Below are positions 29,616-38,344 of a DNA stretch of 64,000 nt, one piece after another. The notes under the pieces are model-generated. The model was not told where the DNA came from. It ran no database searches and was given only the letters and a program-made list of their open reading frames with translations. How positions within the stretch are numbered: position 1 is the first letter of the stretch; every line of letters starts with the position of its first letter. Made by a program: the position numbers and the translations under genes. The stretch comes from Cellulomonas sp. (GTDB lineage Bacteria > Actinomycetota > Actinomycetes > Actinomycetales > Cellulomonadaceae): contig JAPSIR010000001.1 in assembly GCA_031178625.1 (NCBI GenBank), positions 1 to 64,000 of the forward strand, read 5' to 3'.

Positions 29616-30569
29616 TCACAGCTCCTTGAGGGCGAGGTGCGGGTCGGGGTCGGCGACGACGCGGACCGCGTCGAGGTCGAGGTCGTGCGGTGCGGGCACC
29701 TCGGTACCCGGCTGGAGGACCGCGGCGCGGCCCCAGGCGACGGCCGTGCGCAGCCGCTCGGGGGCCGGGCCGTCGGCGGCGAGGAAGCCGGCGAGCGTCG
29801 AGTCGCCGGCGCCGACGGTGGACAGCGGGACGAGCGCGGGCCCCCCCGCCCACCACGGGTGCGGGGCGTCGCGGCACACCAGCAGCGCCCCGTGCGCGCC
29901 GAGGCTGACGAGCACGCCGCGCGTGCCCTGGTCGACGACCTCGCGGGCGGCCGCGACGACGTCGCCGACGGTGACGAGCTCCCGGCCGACGAGCTCGCCG
30001 AGCTCCTGCTCGTTCGGCTTGACCAGCGTGAGGCCACCGGCGCGCACGGCGCGCGCGAGCGGTGCGCCGGACGTGTCGAGCAGGAGGGGGACCTGGTACC
30101 GGTTCGCCAGCGAGGCGAGCCGGACGAAGAACGCCTCGCCCGCACCGGCGGGCAGCGACCCCGCGGCGACGACGGCCCGCGGCCCCGCCGTCAGCTGGGC
30201 CTCGACCGCGCTCAGCAGCGCCTCGACCTCGCCGTCCGCGAGACGGGGCCCGGGCGCGTTCACCTTGGTGGTCGTGCCGTCGGCCTCGACGAGCGTGATG
30301 TTGGTCCGGGTGTCGCCGGCGACCGGCACGGGCACCGCGGCGACACCGTGCTCGGCGAGCAGCTCGGTGAGGCGCGCGCCGTCCGGTCCCCCGGTCGGCA
30401 CGACGGCGAGCGCGCCGACGCCGTGCCGGGCGAGCGCACGGGCCACGTTGATGCCCTTGCCGCCGGGGTGCACGTGCGTGGTGTGCGCGCGGTTCACCTC
30501 GCCGACGTCGAGCCGCTCGACGTCGAGCGCCCGGTCGACGCTCGGGTTCGGGGTGACGGTGACGATCAT
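29616..30569 (-). CDS. fruK: 1-phosphofructokinase (PfkB family)
   Basis: MIVTVTPNPSVDRALDVERLDVGEVNRAHTTHVHPGGKGINVARALARHGV; STVGAGDSTLAGFLAA. Confidence 0.95.
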   Translation of the reverse strand: MIVTVTPNPSVDRALDVERLDVGEVNRAHTTHVHPGGKGINVARALARHGVGALAVVPTGGPDGARLTELLAEHGVAAVPVPVAGDTRTNITLVEADGTTTKVNAPGPRLADGEVEALLSAVEAQLTAGPRAVVAAGSLPAGAGEAFFVRLASLANRYQVPLLLDTSGAPLARAVRAGGLTLVKPNEQELGELVGRELVTVGDVVAAAREVVDQGTRGVLVSLGAHGALLVCRDAPHPWWAGGPALVPLSTVGAGDSTLAGFLAADGPAPERLRTAVAWGRAAVLQPGTEVPAPHDLDLDAVRVVADPDPHLALKEL

Positions 30570-31327
30570 GCCCGCACCACCCGGGTGCCGGCCTGCTCGA
30601 TCTCGTCGGCGAGCTCGGGCTCGACCGCGCTGTCGGTGATCAGCGTGTCGACGTCGTCGAGGCCGGCCACGCGCGCGAGGTCGACGCGGCCGACCTTGGT
30701 GTGGTCGGCGAGCACGACGGTGCGGCGGGCGGCGGCGACGAGCGCGCGCTTGACGGCGGCCTCCGCGAGGTCGGGCGTCGTGACGCCGTGCTCGGCGGTG
30801 ATGCCGTTGGCGCCGAGGAAGACGACGTCGACGTGGATCTCGGCGAGGTCGCGCAGCGCCCAGGAGCCGACGGCGGCCAGGGTGCGGCCGCGGACGGTGC
30901 CGCCGACGAGGTGGAGCGTCGTGCCGGGCCGCGTGGCGAGCACCGTGGCCACCGGCAGCGCGTGGGTCACGACGGTGAGCTCGCGGTCGGTGGGCAGCAG
31001 CTCGGCGAGCCGTACGGTCGTCGTGCCGGCGTCGAGGATGACGGAGCCGCCGTCGGGCAGCTCGTCGAGCGCGGCCTTGGCGATGCGCTCCTTCTCGCCC
31101 GCCAGCAGGCCCTCGCGGTCGGCCAGCCCGGGCTCGAAGCCGAGGCGCTCCACCGGGATCGCACCGCCGTGCACGCGGCGCACGAGGCCGTGGCGCTCGA
31201 GCGCGGTGAGGTCGCGGCGGATGGTCTCCGGGGTGACGTCGAGCTCGGCGGCGAGGCGCGTGACGTCCACGCGGCCGTCGGCGCGGGCCCGCGTGAGGAT
31301 CTGCTGGTGTCGCTCCGGTGCGTACAC
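30566..31327 (-). CDS. fruR: DeoR/GlpR-family repressor, probably FruR-type
   Basis: VYAPERHQQILTRARADGRVDVTRLAAELDVTPETIRRDLTALERHGLVRRVHGGAIP; VILDAGTTTVRLAELLP; ATGA overlap with fruK. Confidence 0.88.
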   Translation of the reverse strand: MYAPERHQQILTRARADGRVDVTRLAAELDVTPETIRRDLTALERHGLVRRVHGGAIPVERLGFEPGLADREGLLAGEKERIAKAALDELPDGGSVILDAGTTTVRLAELLPTDRELTVVTHALPVATVLATRPGTTLHLVGGTVRGRTLAAVGSWALRDLAEIHVDVVFLGANGITAEHGVTTPDLAEAAVKRALVAAARRTVVLADHTKVGRVDLARVAGLDDVDTLITDSAVEPELADEIEQAGTRVVRA

Positions 31328-31409
31328 ATCGACTCCGTCGTCCCGTGCGCCCGACCCGGGCGTCCCTGTCGTCCAGGATGCGCCGGTCCGAAGCACGTGT
31401 CAAGCATAA

Positions 31410-31441
31410 TCGGACTTGTTCGGACATGGGCAGATGTCCGA
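31410..31441 (-). promoter_or_regulatory. Candidate FruR operator
   Basis: TCGGACTT (31410-31417), TCGGACAT (31420-31427), ATGTCCGA (31434-31441): perfect 8-bp inverted repeat with 6-nt spacer plus a third half-site. Confidence 0.6.
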
Positions 31442-31536
31442 CTGGGTCGCTACGGACAGCGCGCGCAAAGAGCCTGCGCCCGACGGCGCGCAGCCCGGCA
31501 CCGCCCGAGGGCGGGGCCGGGCCGCGGTCCGCGAGG

Positions 31537-31974
31537 TCAGGCGGCGTTGACCTGCGCCAGCACCGCCATCAGCTCCTCGACGGTCTGCGCGGCGGCCACC
31601 CGCGCGGCCTGGTCCTCGTCGGCGAACACGAGCGCGATCCGCGACAGCACCTCGAGGTGCTCCCCGTCCGCGCCGGCGATGCCGATGACGACCCGGACCG
31701 GCGACCCCTTCCAGTCGACGGCGTGCGGGTAGCGCACCACCGACACGGCCGACCGGCGGATCTCGCCCGTCGACTCGAGGGTCCCGTGCGGGATCGCCAG
31801 GCCGTTGCCCATGTACGTCGTCATGGTCCGCTCGCGCGCGAGCATCCCGTCGACGTACGCCGGCGTCACCGCACCGGCCTCCACGAGCAGCGCCCCCGCC
31901 TCGCGGATCGCGTCCTCGTACGTGGTCGCCCGCCCGTCGGCACGGCAGGTCGCGGCGCTCAGGACGTCGCTCAC
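31537..31974 (-). CDS. mtlF: PTS mannitol-type IIA subunit
   Basis: MTTYMGNGLAIPHGTLESTGEIRRSAVSVVRYPHAVDWKGSPVRVVIGIAG. Confidence 0.9.
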   Translation of the reverse strand: MSDVLSAATCRADGRATTYEDAIREAGALLVEAGAVTPAYVDGMLARERTMTTYMGNGLAIPHGTLESTGEIRRSAVSVVRYPHAVDWKGSPVRVVIGIAGADGEHLEVLSRIALVFADEDQAARVAAAQTVEELMAVLAQVNAA

Positions 31975-33596
31975 GACTCCGCCGCCCCTGCCCCGGCCGT
32001 CGTGCCGGACCGCGTGGCCGCGACCTCCTGGACGACCTGGTCGTAGACCGGGCTGCTCATGAAGTTGTCGACCGACAGGTGCCGGGTCGTGGGCGCCTTG
32101 AGCCGCGCCCGCTCGGTGAGCTCCCGCTGGCTGACGACCAGGTCGGCGGAGTCGTCGAGGTTCGCGACCGCCTTGTTGACCACCTCCACGTCGCCGAACC
32201 CGGCCTTGCGCAGCTTGTCGCGCAGCACGGCCGCGCCCATCGCGCTCGAGCCCATGCCGGCGTCGCACGCGAACACGACCAGCCGCACCGGCGCCGCCGT
32301 CGCGTCGCCCTCGGCGGTCGCGCCACCGGTGCCGGCCGCTCCGGCGGCACCGGTCGCGAGCGCCCCGAGCGCCGCGCTGCTGCGCCCCTTGTTCGCCTCG
32401 GTCTGCGCGACGGCGGCGGCGAGGTCACCGCTCTCCCCCGCCTCGAGGTCGCGCTTGCGCGTGGCCCGCAGGATCACCGCCGCCACGAGGAACGACACGG
32501 CTGCGGACAGCAGCACGGAGAGGGTCACGCCGAGGTAGCTGTCCCGCGCCGTCTGCGCGTACACGGCGAAGATGCTGCCGGGCGCCGCCGGTCCGACGAG
32601 CCCGCTGCCGAACACGACGTTGGTCGCGATACCCGTCGCTCCACCGGCGATCGCGGCGACGATGAGCGCCGGCTTCATGAGCACGAACGGGAAGTAGACC
32701 TCGTGGATGCCGCCGAAGAACTGCACGACGATCGCACCGGGCGCCGTGGAGCGCGCCGCGCCGACGCCCAGCAGGGTGTACGCGAGCAGGATGCCGAGGC
32801 CCGGTCCGGGATTGGCCTCCACGAGGAACAGCAGCGACTTGCCGTCGTCGACCACCTGCTGCGCGCCCAGCGGCACGAGCACGCCGTTGCCGATCGCGTT
32901 GTTGAGGAACAGCACCTTGGCGGGCTCGACGATCACGCTCATGAGCGGCAGCAGGCTGTTGTCGGCGAGCCAGGCGACCAGGTCCCCGAGCCACGCGCTG
33001 ATCTGCGAGACCACCGGCGCGATGCCGAAGAACGCCGCGACCGACATCGCCGCCCCGACGACCGCCGCCGAGAACATGTTGACGAGCATCTCGAAGCCCG
33101 GGCGGATCCTGCCGTCCCACAGCGCGTCGACCTGCTTCATCACTAAGGCGGCGAGCGGGCCGACGATCATCGCGCCGAGGAACATCGGCACGGTGGAGCC
33201 GACGATGATGCCGAGCGTCGCGATCGTCGCCACGACGCCGCCGCGCTCGCCGTGCACGATGCGCCCGCCGGCGTTCGCGATGAGCAGCGGCAGCAGGTAG
33301 GTCACCATCGGGCCGACGAGGCCCAGGTACTGCTGGAAGGTCGTGCCGTCCTCCGCCTCGACGAGGCGGGTGGCGGCCCCCTGCCACGCGCCCGCCTGGC
33401 CGGCGTCGCCGAAGCCGCCGAGGACGCCGTTGGGCAGCCACCCGACCTCGATGAAGAGGGCGGTGATGAGGCCCCACGCGAGGAACGCGGGCAGGTTCGG
33501 CATGATCATGCCGGTGAGGAAGGCGCCGAACCGCTGGAGGCGGACCTGGGCGGTCCGTCCTCGGCCGAGGGTCGGTGCGGCTGCGGTGGTCGTCAT
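31971..33596 (-). CDS. mtlA: PTS mannitol-type transporter subunit IICB
   Basis: QRFGAFLTGMIMPNLPAFLAWGLITALFI, GGIHEVYFPFVLMKPALI, IIB motif VVFACDAGMGSSAMGAAVLRDKLRKAG. Confidence 0.95.
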   Translation of the reverse strand: MTTTAAAPTLGRGRTAQVRLQRFGAFLTGMIMPNLPAFLAWGLITALFIEVGWLPNGVLGGFGDAGQAGAWQGAATRLVEAEDGTTFQQYLGLVGPMVTYLLPLLIANAGGRIVHGERGGVVATIATLGIIVGSTVPMFLGAMIVGPLAALVMKQVDALWDGRIRPGFEMLVNMFSAAVVGAAMSVAAFFGIAPVVSQISAWLGDLVAWLADNSLLPLMSVIVEPAKVLFLNNAIGNGVLVPLGAQQVVDDGKSLLFLVEANPGPGLGILLAYTLLGVGAARSTAPGAIVVQFFGGIHEVYFPFVLMKPALIVAAIAGGATGIATNVVFGSGLVGPAAPGSIFAVYAQTARDSYLGVTLSVLLSAAVSFLVAAVILRATRKRDLEAGESGDLAAAVAQTEANKGRSSAALGALATGAAGAAGTGGATAEGDATAAPVRLVVFACDAGMGSSAMGAAVLRDKLRKAGFGDVEVVNKAVANLDDSADLVVSQRELTERARLKAPTTRHLSVDNFMSSPVYDQVVQEVAATRSGTTAGAGAAES

Positions 33597-33720
33597 TGCC
33601 GGTCACACTCCGCTGGTCGATCGTCCTTGATCTGGGGGGCGCGCCGCCCGGCGGGGTCCCTGCGGGACGGTCCGGGCGGCGCGGGTCGTGCTGGCGGTGC
33701 GCTGGTGCTGCGGTGCCGGG

Positions 33721-34761
33721 TCAGGGCTCGATGGTGACCTTGATGCCCGCACCGGAGCGGACGACGTCGATGCCCTCGACGACGCGCTCGAGCGGGAGCC
33801 GGTGGGTGATGAGGTCGTGCACGGGCACGCTGCCGTCGGCGATGAGGCCGAGCGCCTGCTTGTTGTGGTCGGGGCTGGACCCGTTGGCGCCGACGATCGT
33901 CAGCTCCTTGTAGTGCACGACGTTCGAGTCGAGCGTGATGGTCGGGCGGTCCTTGGGCAGCCCGCCGAAGAAGCTGATCCGGCCGCGCGGCGCGACCATC
34001 CGCAGCGCCTGCTCCTGCGCGGCGCCGGACGCGGCGGCGGTGATGACGACGTCCGCCCCGCGGCCGCCGGTGAGCTCCAGCACCGCGTCCACCGCGTCGA
34101 CCTCCGACGCGCACACGGCGGCGTCCGGCTTGACCAGCTCGGCGGCGAGGTCGAGGCGTTCGCGGCTGAGCTCGACGAGGTAGACGGCCGACGCCCCCCG
34201 CGCCCGCGCGAGGCGCACGTGGAGGCAGCCGATGGGGCCGGACCCGACGACGACCACGACGTCGCCGTCGTGCACGTCGGCGAGCTCCTGCGCGTTGATG
34301 GCGCACGCGAACGGCTCCGCGACCGAGGCCTCGGCGAAGCCCACGCCCTCGGGGACGCGGTTGAGGCCGTCGACCGCCAGCACCGCGGCGGGCACGACCA
34401 TGTGCGCGGCGAACCCGCCGTCGAAGTCGTAGCCCATCGAGACCTGGTTCGGGCAGATGGTCATGACGCCGGCCCGGCACCAGTCGCAGCGCCCGCACGG
34501 GATCGCGGCGATGACCTGGACGCGGTCGCCGGCGGCCCAGCCCTCGACGCCGTCGCCGACCTCGTCGACCTCGCCGGCGATCTCGTGCCCCATGACACGC
34601 GGGGGCACGATCCGCTGGTGCCCCGACGTCGAGATCTTGACGTCGGTGCCGCACATCGAGCACGCGCGCACACGGATCCTCACCTCGCCCGGGCCGGCGT
34701 GCGGCTCGTCGGCCTCCTCCAGGCGGACGTCGCCGGGGGCGTAGAAGCGGAAGACCTTCAT
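33721..34761 (-). CDS. Zinc-dependent MDR alcohol/polyol dehydrogenase
   Basis: CSMCGTDVKI, MGHEIAGEVDEVG, structural Zn site CGRCDWCRAGVMTIC, VVVVGSGPIGCLHVRLARARGAS. Confidence 0.9.
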   Translation of the reverse strand: MKVFRFYAPGDVRLEEADEPHAGPGEVRIRVRACSMCGTDVKISTSGHQRIVPPRVMGHEIAGEVDEVGDGVEGWAAGDRVQVIAAIPCGRCDWCRAGVMTICPNQVSMGYDFDGGFAAHMVVPAAVLAVDGLNRVPEGVGFAEASVAEPFACAINAQELADVHDGDVVVVVGSGPIGCLHVRLARARGASAVYLVELSRERLDLAAELVKPDAAVCASEVDAVDAVLELTGGRGADVVITAAASGAAQEQALRMVAPRGRISFFGGLPKDRPTITLDSNVVHYKELTIVGANGSSPDHNKQALGLIADGSVPVHDLITHRLPLERVVEGIDVVRSGAGIKVTIEP

Positions 34762-34844
34762 CGTTCTCCTCGGGCACTCGCGGGCGGCCCGGTCGTCGAC
34801 GGCTGCGCGGCGGCGCGCGTGCCGTGGGACCTCGTCGTCCTCGG

Positions 34845-34868
34845 GCACCGTGACGGACGTCACGGTGC
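34845..34868. promoter_or_regulatory. CRP-type palindrome upstream of the polyol dehydrogenase/mtl operon
   Basis: GCACCGTGACGGACGTCACGGTGC; core CGTGA-CGGACG-TCACG matches the (C/T)GTGA-N6-TCAC(G/A) form. Confidence 0.6.
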
Positions 34869-34923
34869 GTCGAGGCCCAGCATGTCCCCGCGGCAACGCG
34901 CCCGTCAAGCAATTCCCACACAC

Positions 34924-34945
34924 CCGGCGGTGATCGGACCGCCGG
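34924..34945. repeat. Inverted repeat in divergent intergenic region
   Basis: CCGGCGGT-gatcgg-ACCGCCGG perfect arms. Confidence 0.6.
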
Positions 34946-35076
34946 TTTCGCGTCTCTCCCCGCCCGAAGCGGACCTTGGGCCCAGGTTCCCGGTGGACTC
35001 GCACCCAACCGGGCACGAACGGGCATGGAAGGCGCGCGATGGCTTGCGGGTGTGCACAGTGCGGGATCACGTGCCG

Positions 35077-35094
35077 TAAGGTAAGCCTCACCTA
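35077..35094 (+). promoter_or_regulatory. Iron box (IdeR/DmdR/DtxR operator)
   Basis: TAAGGTAAGCCTCACCTA, close to the TTAGGTTAGGCTAACCTAA consensus, directly upstream of a siderophore-iron ABC operon. Confidence 0.82.
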
Positions 35095-35149
35095 CGGCGG
35101 CACGTCCGCCGCCCCCGGCCTCCCCGCCGACTCCCCTGCGAAGGACACC

Positions 35150-36208
35150 ATGCGCACTGCGCCCAGCCGCCGCGCCCTGCGACCCCTCGTCGCCGGCGCC
35201 GCCGTCACGCTCCTGCTCGCCGCCTGCGCCACCGGCGCCACCGAGGGCGGCACCGACACCCCGGCGGCCTCCGCCGGGGGCGAGGGCACGTTCCCCGTCA
35301 CGCTCGAGAACACGTTCGGCGAGACCACGGTCGAGGAGCGGCCCGAGGCCGTCGCCACCGTCGCGTGGGGCAACCACGACGTGCCGCTCGCGCTGGGGAT
35401 CGCCCCCGTCGGCATGGCCGCCCAGACGTTCGGCGACGACGACGCCGACGGCATCCACCCGTGGACCTACGCGGCGCTCGAGGAGCTCGGCGCCACCGGC
35501 GACCAGCTGCCCGAGCTGTTCGACGAGACCGCCGGCATCGACTACGAGGCCGTGGCGGGCACCGCCCCGGACGTCGTCCTCGCCGCGTACTCCGGCCTCA
35601 CCGAGGACGAGTGGGGCACGCTCTCGGAGATCGCGCCCACCGTGTCGTACCCCGAGATCGCCTGGGGCACGAACTGGCGCGACATGGCTCTGACGAACGG
35701 GCGCGCGCTCGGTCTCGAGGACGAGGCCCAGGAGAAGATCGACGAGGTCGAGCAGCAGATCGAGGCCGCGCTCGAGTCGCGCCCCGACGTCGCCGGCAAG
35801 TCCGTCGCCTACACGTGGTTCGACCCGACGGACCTGTCGACGTTCGCGGTCTACACCTCGGTCGACGCCCGTGTGCAGCTGCTGTCGGACCTGGGCATGA
35901 CGCTCCCCGAGAGCATCGCGAACCTCGAGGACGACGGCCAGTTCTACCTCGACATCTCCGCCGAGCAGGCCGACACGATCGCCGACGCGGACATCGTCAT
36001 CAGCTACGGCGACGAGAACCTCCTCGCCACGCTGCAGGCGGACCCGCTGCTCTCGAAGATCCCGGCGGTCGCCAACGGCTCCGTCGTGATCCTGCCCGAC
36101 AACACGCCCCTCGCGTCCGCGACGTCGGGCCCGACGGTCCTGTCGATCCCGTGGGCGCTGGACGACTACCTGGACCTGTTCCAGGCCGCCGCGCAGAACG
36201 TGAAGTGA
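35150..36208 (+). CDS. Iron-siderophore ABC transporter substrate-binding lipoprotein
   Basis: Lipobox LLLAACATG; FPVTLENTFGETTVEERPEAVATVAWGNHDVPLALGIAPVGM, DIVISYGDENLLATLQADPLLSKIPAVANGSVVIL. Confidence 0.93.
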   Translation: MRTAPSRRALRPLVAGAAVTLLLAACATGATEGGTDTPAASAGGEGTFPVTLENTFGETTVEERPEAVATVAWGNHDVPLALGIAPVGMAAQTFGDDDADGIHPWTYAALEELGATGDQLPELFDETAGIDYEAVAGTAPDVVLAAYSGLTEDEWGTLSEIAPTVSYPEIAWGTNWRDMALTNGRALGLEDEAQEKIDEVEQQIEAALESRPDVAGKSVAYTWFDPTDLSTFAVYTSVDARVQLLSDLGMTLPESIANLEDDGQFYLDISAEQADTIADADIVISYGDENLLATLQADPLLSKIPAVANGSVVILPDNTPLASATSGPTVLSIPWALDDYLDLFQAAAQNVK

Positions 36209-36224
36209 CGGGACACCACCCCCG

Positions 36225-37277
36225 GTGACCACCACCTCCCCCGCGACGACGCCGGCCCCGCCCACCGGGCGACGGCCGGCGTCGTCGCGCCGACGCGCCG
36301 CCGGCCTCGTCGTCTGCGTCGTCGCCCTCGTCGTCGTGTGCCTGCTGTCCGTGTCGTTCGGCTCCCGCAGCGTCGGCTGGTCCGACGTCGTCGCCGGCCT
36401 GCTGCAGCCGGACCCGGACGACATCGCGCAGGCTGCGGTTGCCTCGCGCGTGCCGCGCACGGTCCTCGGCCTGCTCGTCGGCGCGGCGCTCGGCCTCGCG
36501 GGCGCCGTCATGCAGGGCCTCACGCGCAACCCGCTCGCCGATCCCGGCATCCTCGGCGTCAGCTTCGGCGCCTCGCTGTTCGTGGTCGTCGGCATCGCCT
36601 GGTTCGGCCTGTCGACGCTGACGGGCTACGTGTGGGTGGCGTTCGCCGGCGCGGGGGCGACGATGGCGCTCGTCTACGCCGTCGGCTCGGTCGGCCGCGG
36701 CGGCCCGACGCCGCTCAAGCTGGCCCTCGCGGGCGCCGCCGTGACCGCCGCGGTGTCCTCGATGATCAGCATGGTGCTGCTCACCCGCACCGACGTCCTC
36801 AACACGTTCCGGTTCTGGCAGGTCGGCTCGCTCGGCCGCGCCGACACCACCGCGATCCTCACGATCCTCCCTTTCCTCGTGGTGGGCGGCGTCCTCGCCG
36901 TCGCGGTCGCACGGGGGCTCGACGCCCTCGCGCTCGGCGACGACCTCGCGACCGGCCTCGGGCAGCACACCGGCACGGTGCGTGGGCTCGGCGCGCTCGC
37001 GGCCGTCCTGCTGAGCGGCGCCGCCGTCGCCGTGGCCGGGCCCATCGCCTTCATCGGGCTCGTCATGCCGCACCTCGCGCGCGGGTTCACCGGGCCGTCG
37101 CACCGCTGGGTGCTCCCCTACGCCGCACTGTTCGGCGCCGTGCTGCTCGTGGCGGCCGACGTGCTGGGCCGGGTGGTCGCACGCCCGCAGGAGCTCGAGG
37201 TCGGGATCATGACGGCGCTGCTCGGCGCGCCCGTCCTCATCGCCATCGTGCGCCGCAGCAAGGTGCGGGAGCTGTGA
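36225..37277 (+). CDS. FecCD-family iron permease
   Basis: RVPRTVLGLLVGAALGLAGAVMQGLTRNPLADPGILGVSFGA; GPIAFIGLVMPHLARGFTGPSHRWVLPYAALFGA. Confidence 0.95.
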   Translation: MTTTSPATTPAPPTGRRPASSRRRAAGLVVCVVALVVVCLLSVSFGSRSVGWSDVVAGLLQPDPDDIAQAAVASRVPRTVLGLLVGAALGLAGAVMQGLTRNPLADPGILGVSFGASLFVVVGIAWFGLSTLTGYVWVAFAGAGATMALVYAVGSVGRGGPTPLKLALAGAAVTAAVSSMISMVLLTRTDVLNTFRFWQVGSLGRADTTAILTILPFLVVGGVLAVAVARGLDALALGDDLATGLGQHTGTVRGLGALAAVLLSGAAVAVAGPIAFIGLVMPHLARGFTGPSHRWVLPYAALFGAVLLVAADVLGRVVARPQELEVGIMTALLGAPVLIAIVRRSKVREL

Positions 37278-38344
37278 CCGCGACCGCGGTGCGCCCCGGC
37301 GGTCCGCACCCGTCCGCACCGGCCGGCGCCGCCGTCGCCGTCGGCCGTCGCCGGCGCGCCCGCCGCTGGTGGACCGTCGTCGGCGTGCTCGCCGCCCTCG
37401 CACTGGTCGTCGCGGTGGTCTCGCTGGTCGTCGGCGAGCGCGTGTACCCGCTCCCCGACGTGCTGCGCGTGCTGGCCGGGCAGGACGTGCCGGGCGCGTC
37501 GTTCACGGTCGGCCGCCTGCGGCTGCCCCGCGTCCTCACCGGCGCGCTCGTCGGCGTCGCGTTCGGCACGGGCGGCGTGATCTTCCAGACGATGCTGCGC
37601 AACCCGCTCGCGAGCCCGGACATCATCGGCATCACCGCCGGCGCGAGCGCCGCCGCGGTCCTGTCCATCACGTCGTTCGGCATCGCCGGCGTCGCCGTCT
37701 CGGGCGTCGCCGTGGTCGCCGGGGTCGTGGTCGCGGCGGCGATCTACCTCCTCGCCTGGCGGCGCGGCGTGCACGGCGCGCGGTTCGTGCTCATCGGCAT
37801 CGGCGTCGGCGCGATGCTGCAGTCGGTCGTCTCGTACGCCCTCACCCGTGCGAACGTGTACGCCGCCGCGGACGCCCTGCGCTGGCTCAGCGGCTCGCTC
37901 AACAGCGCCTTCTGGGACGGTGTGCCGCGGCTCGCGGCGGCGGTCGGCGTCCTGCTCCCGCTCGCCCTCGTGCTGTCGCGGCGGCTCGCCGCGCTGCAGC
38001 TCGGCGACGAGCTGGCCGCCGGGCTGGGCGTGCGGCCCGACCGCGCCCGGCTCGCCCTCGTCGTCGTCGCCGTCGGCCTCGTCTCCGTCGCCACGGCGAC
38101 GACCGGCCCCATCGCGTTCGTCGCGTTCCTCGCCGGCCCGCTCGCGCACCGGCTCGTGCGGGGCACCGGCTCCCTGCTCGTGCCCGCGGGGCTCGTCGGC
38201 GTGCTGCTCGTGCTGCTCGCGGACCTCGTCGGGCAGCACCTCGTCGGCACCCGGTTCCCCGTCGGCGTCATCACCGGCGTCGTCGGGGCGCCCTACCTGC
38301 TCTGGCTGCTGGCCAGGTCCCACCGCACGGGAGGCACCCTGTGA
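37274..38344 (+). CDS. FecCD-family iron permease
   Basis: RLRLPRVLTGALVGVAFGTGGVIFQTMLRNPLASPDIIGITAGASAAAV; GPIAFVAFLAGPLAHRLVRG. Confidence 0.95.
   Translation: MTATAVRPGGPHPSAPAGAAVAVGRRRRARRWWTVVGVLAALALVVAVVSLVVGERVYPLPDVLRVLAGQDVPGASFTVGRLRLPRVLTGALVGVAFGTGGVIFQTMLRNPLASPDIIGITAGASAAAVLSITSFGIAGVAVSGVAVVAGVVVAAAIYLLAWRRGVHGARFVLIGIGVGAMLQSVVSYALTRANVYAAADALRWLSGSLNSAFWDGVPRLAAAVGVLLPLALVLSRRLAALQLGDELAAGLGVRPDRARLALVVVAVGLVSVATATTGPIAFVAFLAGPLAHRLVRGTGSLLVPAGLVGVLLVLLADLVGQHLVGTRFPVGVITGVVGAPYLLWLLARSHRTGGTL

Noticed and set aside
25194-31409. 2071-aa + strand ORF across the PTS operon
   Set aside because: Antisense shadow of fruR-fruK-fruB-fruA-ptsH-ptsI; low-complexity Arg/Gly/His-rich translation typical of GC-rich mirror frames.
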